Below are positions 42,920 through 51,614 of a stretch of 64,000 bases of DNA, piece by piece. The DNA is from Bacteroidota bacterium. GTDB lineage: Bacteria > Bacteroidota > Bacteroidia > Bacteroidales > JAAUTT01. The DNA lies in NCBI GenBank assembly GCA_023429135.1, contig JAEYWD010000027.1:1-64000 (forward strand), in the 5' to 3' direction. Within the stretch, counting starts at the first letter, position 1; every line of letters starts with the position of its first letter. The notes beneath the pieces were generated by a model. That model worked only from the letters and a program-made list of their open reading frames with translations, was not told the origin of the DNA and made no database searches. The position numbers and the translations under genes were made by a program.

Positions 42920-45076
42920 TCAATTTACTGCCAACTGTCCATTAAGTTTAATATCGGCGGACGATGTGCCAATAGCTAATTTTACAGTTCCCTTTTCGAG
43001 CACAAAAGCATTCTTTGACACGTCCCAGTATTTCAGGTCGTCGGCTTTAACAGGAATCACAACCTCAGCTACTTGTCCTTTTTGCACATGCACCCTTTTA
43101 AATCCCTTAAGCGCTTTTACGGGACGTTCCACCGCTGATCCCGGAAAGCTGACGTACAACTGTACCACTTCGTCGCTATCGAAATTACCGGCATTCTTCA
43201 ATTTGAAACTTATATTCACCGTTTCACCATTTTTGATGGCAGATTTTGCAGTTTTAAAGTCAGAATATTCGAAAGTGGTGTAGGTAAGTCCGTGACCGAA
43301 TGGGAATAAAGGAGTATGCTGATCGTACATATACGTGCGTCCGTTGCGGATATTGTAATCGAGAATAGGCAGCAATTGATCGATGGATGCAGACCATGTT
43401 TGTATCAATCTGCCCGCCGGACTCACTTTTCCGAAAAGCACATCGGCCAATCCATTACCAAGTTCCTGGCTCGATTGAGTGATATGCACAATTGCAGGCA
43501 CATGTTCCTTCGACCAGTTAATTGCATACGGAAAACTCGAAACCAGCACCATCACTGTATTGGGATTTGCTGCATATACAAGTTTTACAAGATCCTCCTG
43601 CTCCAGCGATATTGCCTGACGGTCCACATCTTCGCGACCATCACTGGGAACATAATTTACACCCCACGGCAGATTAAAGCCCAACGGGTGATTTCCCACG
43701 CAAACAATAACCATATCCGACTCCTTAGCTGCAATCACTGCCGAATCGGCTTTGTTGCTGGCAGCAAACCGAATTTTCACATCCTCGCCGACAGCATTTT
43801 TAATACCCTGCAATGCCGAAATCGCGTAAGGAGGTTTCCCTGCATACCAATCGGAAGTTACAAAGTGTGCCGCAGGCCCTACAACCGCTATCGATTTAAC
43901 TTTTCCTTTATCTATGGGAAGAATACCTTTTTCGTTTTTCATCAATACAACCGATTTGGCAGTTGCTGTACGAATCATGTTTTGATTCTCCGGTTTAGTC
44001 CATGGAGCAATGGTATCGGCAATTCCGATTTTGGAATAAGGATTGGCAGGATTCTCATCCAGAAGGCCCAGTTTCAGCATCACCCGTAAATTACCCCTGA
44101 TGGCAGCGTTTATTTCCTGTTCTGTTATCATCTGCTTGTTCAGCGCTTCCTTTAATGGGTCTTTATAATTATCAAGAAACATGGTTATGCCCGATTTTAT
44201 GCACCCTGCTGCTGCAGTTACCAGGTCGGGATAGTATTTATGGGCAGTCACCAACAACCGGTAAGCTCCCCCATCGGTAGCAATAATGCCGTTTTGTCCC
44301 CATTCCTTAACTGTAATATTGGTAAGCATGGGATGAACTGTACAGGGAATACCGTTATACTTGTTATATGCTGCCATGTAGGCCCTTGAACCGCCTTCAG
44401 TCACGCCCTTGTAAAAAGGATAGGAATAATATTCGCGGAAAAGACGATCATCGAAATCGGAAGAATTTATGGTACGGTTATTTTCGTTACTGTTAGCCAG
44501 AAAGTGTTTCATCAGCGATGCTGTTTTCCAGTATTTGGGATCGTTGCCCTGAAGCCCCTTTACGAAAGCAACCACCAGTGCGGCATTTAAAAAAGCATCT
44601 TCGCCATAACATTCCTCTGTACGCCCCCAACGGATATCACGACCAAGATCGGCATTGGGAGCCAGCATGATCAGCCCTGCACTTTTATATTTTTCGTTCT
44701 GGGCAAGGTAGCGGCACTCATCGGCTTCCAGCGATGCCAATTGAGTAAGCAACTCCGGGTCCCACATCTGCGCCAGACCGATAGCCTGGGGAAAAGTACT
44801 TGTAACCGATGCCCCCTTACCTTTAACAGCCCAGTTAGCCGGACCACTAAGCGCCAAGCCATGTAATCCTTCCACAATTCGGGTTCCTGTAATTCCCAGC
44901 CGGGGTACATTTAAGCGCGTGGAAAGGCAGTTGATTTTTTCATCAAGTGTGAGCAATGAAATTAAGTTATCGAGCCGCTTTTCATCATCAAGTTTAATGT
45001 TTTGAAAAGGATAAGGCTGCGACCTTAAATTCCATTGAAGGGTACACAGAATCAATAATAGAAAAACTTTTTTCAT
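42920..45076 (-). CDS. Exported GH3 beta-glucosidase-like enzyme
   Basis: A 718-residue family 3 glycoside hydrolase. The ATG at 45076 is chosen because it begins a signal peptide (KKVFLLLILCTLQWNLRSQ); the frame is open 24 codons further upstream. GH3 N-domain: RLGITGTRIVEGLHGLAL, KHFLANSNENNR, and nucleophile aspartate in GIIATDGGAYRLL (usual SDxxG form). C-terminal alpha/beta sandwich and fibronectin-III-like domain (FPFGHGLTYTTFEYSDF onwards). Beta-glucosidase or beta-xylosidase activity is expected, in the periplasm. Downstream of the GH140-like gene on the same strand, 87 bp apart. Confidence 0.9.
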   Translation of the reverse strand: MKKVFLLLILCTLQWNLRSQPYPFQNIKLDDEKRLDNLISLLTLDEKINCLSTRLNVPRLGITGTRIVEGLHGLALSGPANWAVKGKGASVTSTFPQAIGLAQMWDPELLTQLASLEADECRYLAQNEKYKSAGLIMLAPNADLGRDIRWGRTEECYGEDAFLNAALVVAFVKGLQGNDPKYWKTASLMKHFLANSNENNRTINSSDFDDRLFREYYSYPFYKGVTEGGSRAYMAAYNKYNGIPCTVHPMLTNITVKEWGQNGIIATDGGAYRLLVTAHKYYPDLVTAAAGCIKSGITMFLDNYKDPLKEALNKQMITEQEINAAIRGNLRVMLKLGLLDENPANPYSKIGIADTIAPWTKPENQNMIRTATAKSVVLMKNEKGILPIDKGKVKSIAVVGPAAHFVTSDWYAGKPPYAISALQGIKNAVGEDVKIRFAASNKADSAVIAAKESDMVIVCVGNHPLGFNLPWGVNYVPSDGREDVDRQAISLEQEDLVKLVYAANPNTVMVLVSSFPYAINWSKEHVPAIVHITQSSQELGNGLADVLFGKVSPAGRLIQTWSASIDQLLPILDYNIRNGRTYMYDQHTPLFPFGHGLTYTTFEYSDFKTAKSAIKNGETVNISFKLKNAGNFDSDEVVQLYVSFPGSAVERPVKALKGFKRVHVQKGQVAEVVIPVKADDLKYWDVSKNAFVLEKGTVKLAIGTSSADIKLNGQLAVN

Positions 45077-45163
45077 TTGTATGGTAATTAAGTTAATACA
45101 TAATTGAAATCGATTGCGTAAATTAAAACCATTTTGAAATCTTTTCAAAATAAAAATTCGCTA

Positions 45164-46492
45164 CTATTGAGCCTGAATTAACAATACCAAATCCTCTCCC
45201 GGAGGCGATTGTAGCCGCTGAACATTTTTCTTCTCCACGGTCATTTCTTTTATAAACTTTCCGTTCCGCGGATCGAAAAACTTTACACTGAATTTGCTTC
45301 CTTCCAGATAGCCAAAATCGACCGTTAACGAGGTTAGGTAAGGTATGTAGGATACCAGAAGCTTTTTATCATTACTTACGGCCGTAGTTGCATAATCTGA
45401 TCTGGACCAATCGCCAAAGCCGGCAATTACAGCTTTGTGTCCAATATCGGGAACAAGAGTCCACCATTGAATTTGTTCAAAAAATTTTATGAAATGCCCC
45501 ATCTGATAAGCGCCGGGATATTTCATTATTTCGCGCCAGTTAGTCGGAAAATTCCACAAATCCGAACCATAAGCTTCTCCTGCACCTCCGCACAGCATTG
45601 TCCAATATGCCTGGCGGCGGACGATCTGAGGCTCTCCCATATCGTTATCAATCAATCCGGTACCTTCGTACTGAGCTTCTCCGAGAACAAACGGCATCTT
45701 GTCCGATTTACCCCATTCGCGTAACGCCACTTCGTAAACATGGGGCAATAAATCGTGAGTTACCCAACTGTTAGGCTTCTCGCGCCAGTAAGTATAAATA
45801 AAGCTAAAACCAAGCCATGGTGCATATTGAAACAAATCGGTACTGGAGCGGGTTGGCGATGCATGGTATGTTATAAGCTGATGTTTAGGCGCCGATTCAT
45901 AAAGCCCTCCTATAAAAGCAAAAAGGCTTGCACGATCTCCTTTAGGGTCGTTATCGCCACCAGTAATCCAGAACAAGTTTTTAAACTTCGAAAACTTCTT
46001 TCCCAGATACTTTCCATACTGCCGGCATTTGTCTGACCCGTTTTTCTGATAAGGTTTATCGGGACTACCTCCAAACGCCTCCATACAACAACCGAGCCAT
46101 GGACCGGACATAACAATAAGCAAACCCATAGAATCGGCCTTTGCCAGCACTTTGGCTATATGGTCGTGATATGCTTCATCCGGTTTCGAAAAATCGGCAT
46201 CGCCCAAAAAGGCCTTTTGTCCATAACGATTAACCTGTTCGGGCGACATCACTACCTGAACCTGAATGGTATTGAACCCTTGGGCCTTTCGAAAGCTCAT
46301 ATATTCAACGGCTTCTTCCGTGGTAAGTTGGACAAAAATCTGCCAGCCGGTGTCGGCATGATACAGAAAAGGTTTTCCCACGGAGTCGAGAAAATAGCGC
46401 TTATTCTCGCTGATTTTTAGCGGAAATTTTGGCTGTGCAGTTACTGCCAAATTAAGTAACAAAAGGTAAGTTAATACGAAGGTTTTCTTCAT
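45164..46492 (-). CDS. Exported DUF4038/GH140-like glycosidase
   Basis: A 442-residue protein, start placed at ATG 46492 to give a signal peptide (KKTFVLTYLLLLNLAVTAQ). The body is a TIM-barrel of the DUF4038/GH140 (apiosidase) type: FLYHADTGWQIF near the start, candidate acid/base aspartate in FWITGGDNDPKGD and nucleophile glutamate in FVLGEAQYEGTG, followed by a C-terminal beta domain. GH140 apiosidases act on rhamnogalacturonan II side chains, but the family also includes other activities, so the pectin link is tentative. Between GH3 and a CubicO-type hydrolase on the same strand. Confidence 0.82.
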   Translation of the reverse strand: MKKTFVLTYLLLLNLAVTAQPKFPLKISENKRYFLDSVGKPFLYHADTGWQIFVQLTTEEAVEYMSFRKAQGFNTIQVQVVMSPEQVNRYGQKAFLGDADFSKPDEAYHDHIAKVLAKADSMGLLIVMSGPWLGCCMEAFGGSPDKPYQKNGSDKCRQYGKYLGKKFSKFKNLFWITGGDNDPKGDRASLFAFIGGLYESAPKHQLITYHASPTRSSTDLFQYAPWLGFSFIYTYWREKPNSWVTHDLLPHVYEVALREWGKSDKMPFVLGEAQYEGTGLIDNDMGEPQIVRRQAYWTMLCGGAGEAYGSDLWNFPTNWREIMKYPGAYQMGHFIKFFEQIQWWTLVPDIGHKAVIAGFGDWSRSDYATTAVSNDKKLLVSYIPYLTSLTVDFGYLEGSKFSVKFFDPRNGKFIKEMTVEKKNVQRLQSPPGEDLVLLIQAQ

Positions 46493-46547
46493 AATTATAA
46501 ATTTTTCAAATAACGCTGGAATCTGCGTTCCAATTATATTGGCGAAC

Positions 46548-47852
46548 TTAATCATCAATTGTCTGCCATATCATCTGGCGGAATTTCCAGCCTGTTTCGT
46601 CGTTTACAGCTCCCTGAGTCTGCTTCATTATGATTCCGATTACTTTTTCCTTTGGATCGGCAAAATACTGGGTATTGAAATACCCCCCCCAGCCGAAGGT
46701 CCCAATGCTGCCCTTTCCGCCTTTGTCCTGCCCGGCTTTATTTTCGACTGAAAAAGCGAGGCCAAGGTGAGATTCTGCATCTTTACCCCACACTTTCAGA
46801 AATTGATCGGCCATGATCACATCGACGGTAGTACGACTCAACAGGCGAATGCCATTGTATTCTCCTCCGTTCAGATACATTTGGAGAAATGTTGCATAAT
46901 CTTTAGCCGTACTCGAAAGTCCAGCCCCGCCAGCAAAGTAGGTTTTGGCACCTTTGACAGGATAATCGGGATCAAACTGGGCATTCGCAGTCATTCTTTC
47001 CCATTCTCCGTTTTTATTTTTCTGCTGCACTGCAACTAATCTTCCAGCCTTGTTATCTGGTTGATAAAAACGGGTATCACTCATTCCTAGCGGGTCAAAA
47101 ATTCGTGTTTTCAGAAATACATCGAAAGGCATTCCTGAAACTATTTCAATAAAATAACCCAAAACATCGAGGTTTTCCCCATAAGTGTATTTTTCGCCAG
47201 GCTCGTGATGAAGAGGAAGTTTAGCAAGTTTCTTAATGTTATCGCTAATTTTTACATTCCTGGTTGTAAAAGCATCGATAATATCTGCTTTCTGATAAAT
47301 CAGTTTCATCCGTTCGTCACTATCAATCATCCCATAACCAATTCCTGAAGTGTGAGTAAGCAGATGGCGTATGGTGATTTCGGATCTGGCAGGAGTTGCC
47401 GTATAGGAGGTATCGCTATACCTGAAATTATTCAGAATTTTAGGATTTTTAAACTCGGGAATATACTTCGATATTGGATCGTCGAGCTGAAATTTTCCTT
47501 CTTCCCAAAGCATCATAACAGCAGTTGAAGTTATCGCTTTGGTTTGGGATGCAATGCGAAAAATATCGTCTCTCTTCAAACTCTTTCCAGCCTGGTTATC
47601 GGCCATGCCATAAGCTCTCCAGAGAACTATTTTCCCATTACGTGCAATCAGTGTAACTATTCCCGGGATATCACCGCTTTTCACGGCATTGGAGCACATG
47701 GAATCAATTCTTGCCAAACGCTCCGATGACATTCCGACACTCTCGGCAGAAGTTTCGGATAATACAGGCGATTTCCGGATTGATTTTGTTTGAGCTTCAA
47801 CAATTGTAAAGCTTAGGGCCAGAATGGCCAAAGGAAGAAAAAAATGTTTCAT
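46548..47852 (-). CDS. Exported serine hydrolase (CubicO / class C beta-lactamase family)
   Basis: A 434-residue protein, start at ATG 47852 ahead of a signal peptide (KHFFLPLAILALSFTIVEAQ). Nucleophile motif SQTK (S-x-x-K) in FRIASQTKAITSTAVMM; YGEN in KYTYGENLDVLG occupies the YxN position; late GGAGLSSTAKDYATFLQMY. Family members are esterases, transesterases and peptidases. The coding strand has a run of eight G within the FGWGGYF codons near the C-terminus (46683-46690), a potential slippage site. Context suggests a deacylase for plant polysaccharide (inference). Confidence 0.86.
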   Translation of the reverse strand: MKHFFLPLAILALSFTIVEAQTKSIRKSPVLSETSAESVGMSSERLARIDSMCSNAVKSGDIPGIVTLIARNGKIVLWRAYGMADNQAGKSLKRDDIFRIASQTKAITSTAVMMLWEEGKFQLDDPISKYIPEFKNPKILNNFRYSDTSYTATPARSEITIRHLLTHTSGIGYGMIDSDERMKLIYQKADIIDAFTTRNVKISDNIKKLAKLPLHHEPGEKYTYGENLDVLGYFIEIVSGMPFDVFLKTRIFDPLGMSDTRFYQPDNKAGRLVAVQQKNKNGEWERMTANAQFDPDYPVKGAKTYFAGGAGLSSTAKDYATFLQMYLNGGEYNGIRLLSRTTVDVIMADQFLKVWGKDAESHLGLAFSVENKAGQDKGGKGSIGTFGWGGYFNTQYFADPKEKVIGIIMKQTQGAVNDETGWKFRQMIWQTIDD

Positions 47853-48001
47853 GGTTTTATTTTTAAATACTAAAAGTACTGTGACAAATCTTTGATAATA
47901 GCTAGTGTTCATTGTGTTCAATTTATGAAAATGAATCAGCAACTATTATGTAGTGTTATGATTCAAAAGGACAAATTAAATTCTAATTCTCCAATTTTGA
48001 A

Positions 48002-48718
48002 CTAATCATTTCCAAATCTATTAACAGCTTCCCGGAGGATTGCTTCGGTTGCAGTCGCTCCCGAACGGGAAGCACCGGCAGCCTTCATTTTCAGAAGATC
48101 GTCAAGAGTCCGGACACCTCCTGCCGATTTAACCTGAACCTTCGGGCCGGAATGTTTGCGCATCAATTCAACATCGGCCACTGTTGCTCCTTTGTAGTTA
48201 AAATCGCCGTTTTCAAGTTTTACGAAGCCATAACCTGTTGACGTTTTTACAAAATCGGCTCCAACTTTGGTACAAATTTCACACAGCTTAATTTTGTCTT
48301 CGGTTCTTGTTACATAGTCCGTTTCGAAAATCACTTTAACAATGGCATTATATTTATGCGAAGCATTGGTAATTGCCTGAATTTCCTCTTCAACATAACT
48401 CCAATCTCCTGCCAAAGCCTTTCCGATATTAATAACCATATCAATTTCGGTAGCGCCATCCTTACATGCCATTTCAGTCTCGAAAACCTTTACTTCTATC
48501 GAACTGTTTCCATGCGGAAATCCAATTACGCATCCAACTTCAACTTCAGAACCTTTAAGCCATTCTTTAGCAAGCCGAACGGCATATGGCTTTACACAAA
48601 CAGAGGCGACATTAAATTCCTTAGCTATTTTGCATTGTTTTCTCAAATCCTCATCAGTATGTGTTGGATGAAGAATAGAGTGATCTATCATTTTTGCAAG
48701 TTCTTGTACTTTTGACAT
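48002..48718 (-). CDS. deoC: Deoxyribose-phosphate aldolase
   Basis: A 238-residue class I aldolase. ATG at 48718 gives the normal N-terminus (SKVQELAKMIDHSILHP); the frame is open further upstream into the preceding truncated gene. Schiff-base lysine in FVKTSTGYG, and VQVKSAGGVRTLDDLLKM carries the second catalytic lysine. It cleaves 2-deoxyribose-5-phosphate to acetaldehyde and glyceraldehyde-3-phosphate. It lies in a gntR-fragment-deoC order, 20 bp after the fragment. Aldolase action on another sugar phosphate is possible in this catabolic context. Confidence 0.92.
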   Translation of the reverse strand: MSKVQELAKMIDHSILHPTHTDEDLRKQCKIAKEFNVASVCVKPYAVRLAKEWLKGSEVEVGCVIGFPHGNSSIEVKVFETEMACKDGATEIDMVINIGKALAGDWSYVEEEIQAITNASHKYNAIVKVIFETDYVTRTEDKIKLCEICTKVGADFVKTSTGYGFVKLENGDFNYKGATVADVELMRKHSGPKVQVKSAGGVRTLDDLLKMKAAGASRSGATATEAILREAVNRFGND

Positions 48719-48738
48719 TTTTATAAAATTTTGAATGT

Positions 48739-49089
48739 TTATACTAAACGCATTAATCCGGATAGCCACCCGGCGCTGTGTGGAATCCAATCTTCATCGG
48801 TAAAGGAAAATACGCAACGAACATCTCCGGCCAAAAGCTCCTTTTTTGGTAACCGGATAATTACTCGTACCGGAAAACCCTGTTCATAACCTATTTGCGA
48901 AAAAAGCAAACCCGCAGGGCCGTCGCTGGCTTTATAACCTTCGAGCCCGAATACCGGGAGCTGCAAAAAATGACCTAAATTACTTCCAGGGGAATTACAG
49001 CCAGCCATCAGAGGTATACCAAGAAAAGCCGCGGATCCGACGGCCGAAGTTTTAAAAAACTTTCTTCTGGAAAAGTTTTGTTCCATCAT
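48739..49089 (-). pseudogene. Truncated Tat-signal lipoprotein gene, N-terminal fragment
   Basis: A 116-residue frame with a twin-arginine motif (FSRRKFFKTSAVGS), a lipobox (LMAGC) and then an N-terminal beta domain (LLFSQIGYEQGFPVRVIIRL) of the sort found ahead of catalytic domains in GH9-like and six-hairpin glycosidases. It stops after SAGWLSGLMRLV only 20 bp before deoC, with no space for a catalytic domain, so the rest of the gene appears deleted. It starts 9 bp after the GntR gene in the same direction. A short functional lipoprotein is possible but less likely. Confidence 0.6.
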
Positions 49090-49098
49090 ATATTTTGG

Positions 49099-49809
49099 TT
49101 AAAGGTGGTTACCGATAGAATAGTTTTCCGTATTGCACAGCAGCGAACTGTAGATAAAAAGATGCTCACGGTTTGTGTGAAATTTAAGATAGATGTGCAG
49201 CAGGGATGATCGCACAGGAACACGCAAATGTAGGGCTGTCTCCTCATCGGCCATAACGGCACGCAAATCCTGGTCAACTTTGGTAATCTCCACCTCATGA
49301 TTAACATTCAGCGTTTCGAAAAGAGAACCGTTTACCAATGGCCGGGAACAAAATCGTGGAAGGTTAATATTGGAAATATAGGTAGTTTCAACCATCACCG
49401 GTTCTTCCATCACGCAACGCAAACGTTTCAGATAGATACATCCGGCTTTCTGTTCCATGTCATTGACATTATAAAAGAAGTCCGATGGCCAGCTTTTAAT
49501 GAATGGCTTATCTATCATGTCAGTTTTAACAGATAATTTATGCTCGCTTACATTTTGCGAAAAACCTTTAACCGACAGTAATCCGAGTGTGCGTCTCTGA
49601 GGTTTTGCCACGATGCTCCCCTTCCCTTGTTTTTTAACAATGTAACCCTCATTGGTTAGCAGGTTCAATGCCTGTCGGATTACAGACCGGTTGACAGCAT
49701 GAAGCTTCTGAAGTTCGTTCTCCGAGGGCAACAAATCCCCTTCTTTATAAATACCGGAGAGTATCTGCGATTTAATATTTTGCTGCACCTTCCTGTATAA
49801 TGGTTCCAT
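49099..49809 (-). CDS. GntR-family transcriptional regulator with UTRA domain
   Basis: A 236-residue HutC-subfamily regulator. Winged helix at residues about 1-70 (LPSENELQKLHAVNRSVIRQAL, then GYIVKKQGKGSIVA); UTRA effector domain for the remainder, ending with HLFIYSSLLCNTENYSI. UTRA domains bind small sugars, sugar phosphates or amino-acid derivatives. Two copies of a 16-bp inverted repeat lie upstream, one 33 bp from the start codon, pointing to autoregulation and control of the following deoC/glycosidase genes. Confidence 0.92.
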   Translation of the reverse strand: MEPLYRKVQQNIKSQILSGIYKEGDLLPSENELQKLHAVNRSVIRQALNLLTNEGYIVKKQGKGSIVAKPQRRTLGLLSVKGFSQNVSEHKLSVKTDMIDKPFIKSWPSDFFYNVNDMEQKAGCIYLKRLRCVMEEPVMVETTYISNINLPRFCSRPLVNGSLFETLNVNHEVEITKVDQDLRAVMADEETALHLRVPVRSSLLHIYLKFHTNREHLFIYSSLLCNTENYSIGNHL

Positions 49810-49841
49810 TTAAAGTATTTTTTGCAAAGAAACAAAAAATT

Positions 49842-49857
49842 ACTTGTACGCACAAGT
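49842..49857. promoter_or_regulatory. Operator 1 of the GntR regulator
   Basis: ACTTGTACGCACAAGT: 6-bp perfect arms (ACTTGT/ACAAGT) around ACGC. It lies 33 bp upstream of the gntR start codon. Similar in design to the Bacillus AraR (GntR family) operator ATTTGTACGTACAAAT. Confidence 0.8.
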
Positions 49858-49881
49858 TAAATGTTTTGAATATTTTTTAAA

Positions 49882-49911
49882 ATAAAGTATTATAAATACA
49901 ATAGATTCCAA
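49882..49911 (-). promoter_or_regulatory. Candidate gntR promoter
   Basis: On the minus strand TTG (49911-49909) and TACTTTAT (49889-49882) are separated by 19 nt, close to the Bacteroidota -33 TTG and -7 TAnnTTTG. The two operator copies flank it. Confidence 0.45.
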
Positions 49912-49934
49912 GGTTATAACAAAAAGCTATGTAA

Positions 49935-49950
49935 ACTTATACGCACAAGT
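49935..49950. promoter_or_regulatory. Operator 2 of the GntR regulator
   Basis: ACTTATACGCACAAGT differs from operator 1 at a single base (A for G at position 5). Centre-to-centre spacing between the copies is 93 bp, about nine helical turns. Confidence 0.8.
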
Positions 49951-49976
49951 TCCAGAGCTTTAATTAAAGTCACAGA

Positions 49977-50855
49977 TTATTTTACCACTTCTGCCAGTTT
50001 TTGAATATGTGCAGGACTAGTTCCGCAGCAGCCGCCAATTACATTTGCACCAGCTTTTAAAAGTTTATGAAAGTTCGCAGCCATCATTTCGGGCGATTCG
50101 GGAAAAACAGTTTTACCATCCACATACTGAGGTAAACCTGCATTAGCATGGATTACAACAGGAATATCCTTGTTTACGGCTCTTATCTGCGATGTTATCT
50201 CAATCATACCTTCCATTCCGTTTCCGCAATTGGCTCCCAAGGCGTCAACACCTGCTTGTGTAAGTTCAGTAACCATTTGTTCGGGCGACACACCCATCAT
50301 GGTTACATAGGTATTTTCGGCTATCTTATCAAAGGTCATTGTACAAACCACCTCACATTTTGTATTTTCTTTGGCAGCCTTAACGGCGATTTTTGCTTCT
50401 TCTATGTCGGTCATGGTTTCAACCAGAATCACATCGGCTCCGCCTACGGCAAGTGCCATCGCCTGCGTTTTGAAACAATCGTAAAGCTCGTCCTCTGTCA
50501 CTTCTCCGGTTATCAAAAACTTACCGGTTGGCCCAATCGAGGCCAACACCAGAATATTATCCCCGGCGACTTTACGCGAAATAGCGGCAGCAGCCTTGTT
50601 GAGCTCGTAGCAACGACTCTCCAGACCAAAATTCTTCAACTTAAAAATGCTACCTCCAAAACTGTTGGTTTTCACAATTTCGGTACCGACATCCTTGTAA
50701 CTTTGAGCAATTTCGGTGACCTTATCGGGATGTGTGACATTCCATAATTCCGGACACTCCCCAGGCGTTAGTCCTTTGGCCATTAAGAACGTACCCCAGG
50801 CACCATCGGAAATTACAACCGATTGTTTTTTTATTTTTTCTTTCAGAGATAACAT
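49977..50855 (-). CDS. Homocysteine S-methyltransferase family protein
   Basis: A 292-residue zinc-dependent methyltransferase. ATG at 50855 is chosen; an upstream in-frame stretch would add a 25-residue unrelated hydrophobic lead. SDGAWGTFLMAKGL is the N-terminal signature, with zinc ligands Cys in GANCGNGMEG and the CC pair in GGCCGTSPAHI. It resembles the homocysteine-binding module of MetH and betaine-homocysteine methyltransferases. A free-standing module needs a methyl donor such as betaine or S-methylmethionine, or a separate corrinoid partner. Located upstream of gntR; whether it is in that regulon is unclear. Confidence 0.88.
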   Translation of the reverse strand: MLSLKEKIKKQSVVISDGAWGTFLMAKGLTPGECPELWNVTHPDKVTEIAQSYKDVGTEIVKTNSFGGSIFKLKNFGLESRCYELNKAAAAISRKVAGDNILVLASIGPTGKFLITGEVTEDELYDCFKTQAMALAVGGADVILVETMTDIEEAKIAVKAAKENTKCEVVCTMTFDKIAENTYVTMMGVSPEQMVTELTQAGVDALGANCGNGMEGMIEITSQIRAVNKDIPVVIHANAGLPQYVDGKTVFPESPEMMAANFHKLLKAGANVIGGCCGTSPAHIQKLAEVVK

Positions 50856-50893
50856 GGAATTAATTTTAGCAGTTAGAGAAATAAAGATAATAA

Positions 50894-50920
50894 TTGTAAA
50901 GAAGAAATAGTTTAGTTTTG
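50894..50920 (+). promoter_or_regulatory. Promoter of the DJ-1 family gene
   Basis: TTG (50894-50896), 16 nt, then TAGTTTTG (50913-50920), an exact TAnnTTTG match, 45 bp upstream of the start codon. Confidence 0.55.
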
Positions 50921-50964
50921 TAAAATACAAATTGATTAAGCACCAACCATTTTAAATTTTTACA

Positions 50965-51552
50965 ATGAAAAAAGTACTCCTCTTTCTTCCGCAGGGTTTC
51001 GAAATATATGAAGCCAGTGCATTTATAGATGTTATCGGCTGGAACCTCGTAGATGGTGACGGTACCACCAAATTATTTACCGGAGGATTCACCCGGGAGG
51101 TAAAAAGCACTTTCGACCAGCGGCTCGTCGTAGATTTCGTGATAGACGAAATAAAACCCGACGAATTCGATGCATTGGCTTTGCCCGGAGGTTTTGAAGA
51201 GTTTGATTTCTATAAAGAAGCTTACCACGAAAAATTCCTGGAGCTGGTTAGAAATTTTAACAACCGCAACAAAATAATAGCATCAATTTGCGTTGGGGCC
51301 TTACCACTAGGAAAGAGTGGCATTCTGCAGGGCAGGAAAGCCACCACCTACAATAAAAAAGCCATCAGGCAGGAGACACTCCGCAGCTTTGGAGCCGATG
51401 TGATGAATGAGCCAGTTGTTGCCGACGGCAATATTTTTACCTGCTGGAATCCTTCTACAGCGATGGATGTTGCCTTTTTACTGCTTGAGAGATTGACTTC
51501 GAAGGATCAGGCAAATTATATAAGAGGAATTATGGGATTTGAGAGAAATTAA
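50965..51552 (+). CDS. DJ-1/PfpI family protein
   Basis: A 195-residue DJ-1/ThiJ-fold protein. The nucleophile elbow cysteine is in IIASICVGALPLGKSG; the acidic residue near the N-terminus in GFEIYEASAFIDV matches the conserved Glu that lowers its pKa. Members are glyoxalase III/deglycases, chaperones or cysteine hydrolases. Transcribed alone, divergent from the methyltransferase; a long inverted repeat immediately follows the stop codon. Confidence 0.86.
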   Translation: MKKVLLFLPQGFEIYEASAFIDVIGWNLVDGDGTTKLFTGGFTREVKSTFDQRLVVDFVIDEIKPDEFDALALPGGFEEFDFYKEAYHEKFLELVRNFNNRNKIIASICVGALPLGKSGILQGRKATTYNKKAIRQETLRSFGADVMNEPVVADGNIFTCWNPSTAMDVAFLLLERLTSKDQANYIRGIMGFERN

Positions 51553-51610
51553 ATTACCCTTCTTCATAGCTGCCAGGTCTTCGAAACCTGGCAGCTATGA
51601 AGAGGTAATT
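51552..51610. repeat. Long palindromic repeat acting as a bidirectional terminator
   Basis: TCTTCATAGCTGCCAGGT (51561-51578) and its exact reverse complement (51586-51603) surround a 7-nt loop; a further AATTACC/GGTAATT pair extends the arms to about 25 bp with a 2-nt bulge. It fills the gap between the convergent DJ-1 and GH2 genes. The core CCAGGT-TTCGAA-ACCTGG resembles REP-like palindromes seen between convergent genes in Bacteroidota (from memory). Confidence 0.8.
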
Positions 51611-51614
51611 TACT

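Noticed and set aside
43316..44089. 257-codon open frame antisense to the GH3 gene
   Set aside because: Shadow of a well-supported glycosidase gene; its translation is Cys/His/Arg-rich with no family features.
50148..50747. 199-codon open frame antisense to the homocysteine methyltransferase gene
   Set aside because: Shadow frame rich in Cys, His and Phe without domain features.
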